Shown one piece after another: positions 6,107 to 9,232 of a stretch of DNA of 9,232 bases. Origin of the DNA: JBBSGD01 sp038254435 (GTDB taxonomy: Bacteria > Actinomycetota > CADDZG01 > WHSQ01). Location: positions 1 to 9,232 of the forward strand of contig JBBSGD010000064.1 in the NCBI GenBank assembly GCA_038254435.1, written 5' to 3'. Within the stretch, counting starts at the first letter, position 1. Each line of letters opens with the position of its first letter. Position numbers and translations under genes: made by a program. The notes under the pieces were generated by a model, which was given only the letters and a program-made list of their open reading frames with translations, ran no database searches and was not told the origin of the DNA.

Positions 6107-7174
6107 TTAGAGTCCGAGGATCTCCGGTAGATCGAAGCGGAGCGGCTCATCGAGCTGCTCGTAGGTGCACGACTGGGGATCGCGGTCTGGACGCCACCGG
6201 ACGAACTGTGCCGTGTGTCTGAAACGCGACCCCTCCATGTGCTCATAACGCACCTCGACCACTCGCTCGGGTCGAAGAGGCACGAATGACAGATCTTTCT
6301 TTGCGCTCCAGCGACTGCCCTCCGAGTGTCGCGGGGTGCGCGCGCCGGTCATCTCTTTGGCCCAATCCCACGGGTGATCGTCGAACGTGGTGACGAGCGG
6401 CTGCAGCTCCTCGAACAGCTCCTTCCGTCGCTGCATGGGGAATGCACCGACGACACCAACGTTCGCGAGCTGTCCGCTTTCGTTGAACAGCCCGAGTAAC
6501 AGGGAGCCGAGGACGTGCTCGTCGGTCTTGTGCACGCGATAACCGGCGGCCACGCAGTCGGCCGTCCGAGCGTGTTTGATCTTGAACATCGTGCGTTTGT
6601 CGGGTTCATAGATGCCATCCAGCGGCTTGGCAATCACGCCGTCGAGCCCGGCCCCCTCGAACTCCTCGAACCACCGCTCTGCCACAGCACGATCGGTGGT
6701 CGCCGGTGTGACGTGGATGGGGGAGTGCGCGGCCGCGAGCGCGTCCTCCAGCGCACCGCGCCGTTCCGCGAACGGATCATTGGTGAAGTCGCGATCGTCG
6801 AGGGCGAGCACGTCGAACGCGATGAAACTCGCGGGCGTCTGGTCGGATAGCAGCTTCACGCGGCTTTGGGCAGGGTGGATCCGTTGCTGCAGCGTTTCGA
6901 ACTCGAGGCGACGACCGTCGGAGGACATCACGACGATCTCGCCGTCGAGGACGCACCGCTCCGGCAGGTTGGCGACGATCGCCTGGACCACCTCCGGGAA
7001 ATAGCGGGTCATCGGCCGCTCGTTACGACTGCCGATCTCGACCTCGTCCCCGTCGCGGAACACGATCGAGCGGAAGCCGTCCCATTTAGGCTCGTAGCTG
7101 TAGTCCCCGGTGGGGATGTCGGCGACGAGCTTCGCGAGCATCGGGGAGACGGGAGGCATCACCGGCAGTCGCAT
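6107..7174 (-). CDS. ligC: ATP-dependent DNA ligase, LigC type
   Basis: The 355-residue product resembles mycobacterial LigC end to end, from MRLPVMPPVSPMLAKLV onward. The nucleotidyltransferase domain occupies about residues 1-205: motif I EPKWDGFR with the AMP-accepting Lys30, SRNERPMTRYFP (49-60), CVLDGEIVV (74-82), motif III FIAFDVLALD (117-126), motif IV GLDGVIAKPLD (176-186) and motif V MFKIKHART (196-204). The OB-fold domain follows and ends with the motif VI-like QFVRWRPDRDP (323-333). It seals nicks using ATP. LigC enzymes lack the fused polymerase and nuclease domains of LigD and act with a separate Prim-PolC protein in short-gap and base-excision repair. The start is ATG 7174-7172, overlapping the polymerase stop by one base (TGATG), so translational coupling is expected; an in-frame start at 7204 would lie inside the polymerase gene and is disfavoured. 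All catalytic motifs are intact. Confidence 0.95.
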   Translation of the reverse strand: MRLPVMPPVSPMLAKLVADIPTGDYSYEPKWDGFRSIVFRDGDEVEIGSRNERPMTRYFPEVVQAIVANLPERCVLDGEIVVMSSDGRRLEFETLQQRIHPAQSRVKLLSDQTPASFIAFDVLALDDRDFTNDPFAERRGALEDALAAAHSPIHVTPATTDRAVAERWFEEFEGAGLDGVIAKPLDGIYEPDKRTMFKIKHARTADCVAAGYRVHKTDEHVLGSLLLGLFNESGQLANVGVVGAFPMQRRKELFEELQPLVTTFDDHPWDWAKEMTGARTPRHSEGSRWSAKKDLSFVPLRPERVVEVRYEHMEGSRFRHTAQFVRWRPDRDPQSCTYEQLDEPLRFDLPEILGL

Positions 7175-8538
7175 CAAGCGTCCCCGTCGTTGGGCTGCCG
7201 CCACCGCTCACGCTCTTCATCCGACCAGGGGTCGTAGTCGACCTCGAGTTCCTCTTGCGTCGGACGTTCGTCTTCGGGGACGTTGCGGAGATTCACCCGG
7301 ATCCGGTACCACATCGAGCTTCGGCCCCGCATCGCGTCCACCATCACATCTGCCGGAGCGAGATTCGGCACGACATCGGGATAACGCGCCTTCCAGCGCT
7401 CCAGGCCCTCCTTCGCTTCTACTTCGGTCACGGCCCGCGCTATCTCGATCAGCGGCATCGTCGTTCGACGCCGTCCGGTTGGGCCGCTCGACTTGCCGGG
7501 TGCCGGCGGCGGCACGACACCGGCACCCGGCGCTTTCCCGTGGCGCCGTTTGGAGGGTTGAACTCTCGGCGGCTCGCCGGCCTGCTTGGCGAAGTGTGGG
7601 GGCCAGGGCTCGTCGCCATGACCGGCCGATTCGTGTTGTTCGGCCAGCTCGAGCAACGGATCCAAGCTCCCAGCCGCTACGTCGATACCCTTCCAGGGAT
7701 CGCCGACCTCGGCGAAGCGATCTCGCATCGTCTCGATCGTGAATGCTTCGAGTTCGCAGTCCGGCACCTCTTCCCATCGCAACGGAGCCGACACGCGCGC
7801 GTCGGGAAGGGGGCGGATCGAGTAGGCCGACGCGATCGTGCGGTCCTTAGCGTTCTGGTTGTAATCGAGGAACACGCCGTGGCGCTCTTCCTTCCACCAC
7901 TTGCTCGTGGCGAGGTCGGGGGCGCGTCGTTCGACTTCGCGGGCGAGAGCGATCGCCGCCCGGCGCACCTCGGTGAACTCCCACCGTGGCTCGATCCGGC
8001 AATAGATGTGGATCCCGCGCGAACCGGATGTCTTCGGCCAGCCGGTGAGCTCGAAGTCTTTGAGCACCTCGTGCGTCACGAGTGCAACCTCGCGTACCTG
8101 TGACCACTCGACGCCGGGGACCGGGTCCAGATCCACGCGCAACTCATCGGGATGGTCCAGGTCGTCGGCTCGTACCGGGTGGGGGTTGAGATCGATGCAG
8201 CCGAGGTTAATCACCCATGCGAGCTGGGCCGCTTCGTTCACGACGACTTCCTCGGCCGTGCGGCCGGAGGGGAAGCTCAGCTCGACCGTATCGATCCAAT
8301 CGGGTCGCGTCTTGGGAGCGCGTTTCTGGAAGAAGAACTCGCCCTCAGCGCCGTGAACGTAGCGTTTCAGTGCCATGGGTCGTGCCCCGACGCCACGCAA
8401 CGCGCCGACGGCAACAGCTAAGTAGTACTGGACGAGATCGAGCTTGGTGTAACCGCTCTGCGGAAAGAAGATCTTGTCGGGGTTGCTTATGGCAACCTCG
8501 CGACCGGCAACGTGCAGGGTCTCCTTGGTCGTCGGCAT
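7174..8538 (-). CDS. Prim-PolC/LigD-PolDom-type DNA repair polymerase
   Basis: From the ATG at 8538 the product is 454 residues. Residues 1 to about 300 form an archaeo-eukaryotic-primase-type polymerase domain as in LigD PolDom and mycobacterial Prim-PolC: SNPDKIFFP (18-26), GEFFFQKRAP (66-75), NLGCIDLNPHPVRADD (111-126), catalytic DLD (Asp136 and Asp138), SGSRGIHIY with His177 (171-179), and LDYNQNAKDRTIASAYS with the third Asp225 (224-240). Such enzymes add a few nucleotides, often ribonucleotides, at short gaps. A Pro/Gly-rich linker (about 301-358) joins a C-terminal module (about 359-454) starting MPLIEIARAVTEVEAKEGLE and ending in acidic and Trp-containing repeats. I recall similar tails in actinobacterial relatives but know no function. 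The ligase gene follows in a TGATG overlap. The start was placed where family similarity begins; no good ribosome-binding site precedes it, and the frame stays open upstream through a transposase remnant to a GTG at 9159. The promoter may be altered. Confidence 0.93.
   Translation of the reverse strand: MPTTKETLHVAGREVAISNPDKIFFPQSGYTKLDLVQYYLAVAVGALRGVGARPMALKRYVHGAEGEFFFQKRAPKTRPDWIDTVELSFPSGRTAEEVVVNEAAQLAWVINLGCIDLNPHPVRADDLDHPDELRVDLDPVPGVEWSQVREVALVTHEVLKDFELTGWPKTSGSRGIHIYCRIEPRWEFTEVRRAAIALAREVERRAPDLATSKWWKEERHGVFLDYNQNAKDRTIASAYSIRPLPDARVSAPLRWEEVPDCELEAFTIETMRDRFAEVGDPWKGIDVAAGSLDPLLELAEQHESAGHGDEPWPPHFAKQAGEPPRVQPSKRRHGKAPGAGVVPPPAPGKSSGPTGRRRTTMPLIEIARAVTEVEAKEGLERWKARYPDVVPNLAPADVMVDAMRGRSSMWYRIRVNLRNVPEDERPTQEELEVDYDPWSDEERERWRQPNDGDA
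7495..7531. repeat. 12-bp inverted repeat inside the polymerase linker coding sequence
   Basis: GCCGGGTGCCGG (7495-7506) and CCGGCACCCGGC (7520-7531) are perfect complements around a 13-base loop, within codons for the Gly/Pro-rich linker (about residues 337-348). The RNA would fold strongly mid-gene. Seventeen bases covering most of the right arm (7516-7532, GACACCGGCACCCGGCG) also occur identically at 2918-2934 in the spacer next to the IS256 element. Confidence 0.6.
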
Positions 8539-8690
8539 GGGAGCACGATAAGGTGACTTCCGACTCTTCAGGTATCTCGGACCATCGTCGGCTCGATCGG
8601 TTGCCGGTGTTGCTCGCAATAGACGGCCAAGCATATGGGGCATCAGAAGTTCACGTAATCCGGATCGATCTTGAGCAGAGCTTACGGTCA

Positions 8691-9232
8691 TCGCACTGCC
8701 GGGCGGCTCCTGGCGCGCCTTCGTTCCGCTCCAGAGGTGGCCGGCGAACCACCGCACGACGTGGAAGTGATCGAGCACGTGGGTTGCGTGGCCGAGGTGA
8801 CGCTCGATCGCAGCCCGGTAGCTCTCGGATCCGTCGCCGACCACGACCTCTACGCCCCGGCACCAGCGATGGCCCTGGGAAGCCAAGAAGCTGCTGAGAG
8901 CCGGGAAGTCCCGGTGCGGCATGGTTGCGAGAAGCTCCCCGGTCTCCCCGTTCAAGACCTGGGTGAGTAGCGGTGGCGTCGTCTGCGCGAGGTCTCGTCG
9001 ACCAGCAGCACGCGACACGGCTTCTTGCGCCGCTGCACCGCGAGCTGCTTGGAGCATCGCCTGACCAGCGCCATCACGAGGTGCCAGGAGATCCGCCTGC
9101 GTCAGAGCCTTTGACCCAATCCCGCAAGGAATTAAGCAGCATCTGATCCCTCCGTGCACCCTCGGTTGACCTGCAATCGTTGCCGTCGAGCCTGCTTCAT
9201 GCCCACTTTGCGTGCGGCGATGATGCCCTCCG
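8691..9232 (-). pseudogene. ISL3-family transposase remnant, frameshifted and truncated
   Basis: On the minus strand one frame reads SWHLVMALVRRCSKQL through CRVLLVDETSRRRRHRY and then hits a stop. The protein resumes in another frame with TQVLNGETGELLATMPHRD, a VEVVVGDGSESYRAAI segment and THVLDHFHVVRWFAG. This order (VDET, DGSxxY, HVLDxFHVVRWF) is that of ISL3-family transposases, with two of the three DDE acids visible. One lost base near 8962-8969 explains the break; restoring it gives HRY-V/L-TQVLNG. Similarity fades after about 8740, so the C-terminal half with the catalytic Glu is missing. Upstream of about 9095 the frame is again interrupted by a stop, and the sequence leaves the window. 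No terminal inverted repeat was found. The second segment is in frame with the polymerase gene downstream. Confidence 0.8.

Noticed and set aside
7255..8103. Plus-strand open frame of 282 codons
   Set aside because: It is antisense to the polymerase, whose catalytic motifs are intact.
1..9232. CRISPR array, tRNA or rRNA genes, toxin-antitoxin or retron-like module
   Set aside because: No regularly spaced repeats, no cloverleaf or rRNA sequence, and no reverse transcriptase, nuclease or antitoxin protein was recognised on either strand.

Overview
The window is GC-rich and uses GTG, TTG and ATG starts. It carries an adjacent Prim-PolC/LigC-type polymerase and ATP-dependent ligase pair and the small redox and membrane families common in soil actinobacteria. 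A Thermoleophilia/Solirubrobacterales-like or other soil actinobacterium is the best guess; this rests on protein style, not on a marker gene.

Layout, left to right. Bases 1-448 hold no gene I can support. A perfect 12-bp inverted repeat (449-493) sits at the front of a gene for a small exported or lipoprotein-like protein of unknown function (569-1303, +). An IS256-family element follows (about 1440-2848) with imperfect inverted ends; its minus-strand transposase is broken by two frameshifts but keeps the DDE residues. Next is a plus-strand pair 40 bp apart (22 bp if an upstream GTG start is used): a DUF899 thioredoxin-like protein (3051-3788) and a DUF2182 multi-pass membrane protein (3829-4485). 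A sparse spacer (4486-4808) holds a 19-codon micro-ORF and a 16-bp palindrome, then an intact VOC/glyoxalase-superfamily enzyme (4809-5282, +). After a 360-bp spacer everything lies on the minus strand: a VOC pseudogene with two one-base deletions (5644-6061), a LigC-type ATP-dependent DNA ligase (6107-7174), a Prim-PolC-type polymerase with an extra C-terminal module (7174-8538), and a decayed ISL3-family transposase running off the right edge (about 8691-9232).

The best understood unit is polymerase plus ligase. They overlap by one base in a TGATG junction, which implies translational coupling. By homology with the mycobacterial LigC/Prim-PolC pair they fill and seal short gaps in DNA repair; no Ku gene is visible. 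The open frame of the polymerase continues upstream without a stop into the ISL3 remnant, so the insertion borders the gene and may have replaced its native promoter. DUF899 and DUF2182 probably form an operon of unknown function.

I see no convincing undescribed defence or mobile system. The less explained parts are the polymerase's C-terminal module, the transposase/polymerase in-frame junction, the DUF899-DUF2182 pair, the unknown exported protein with its hairpin leader, and the clustering of frameshifts in the IS remnants and one VOC gene while neighbouring genes stay intact.
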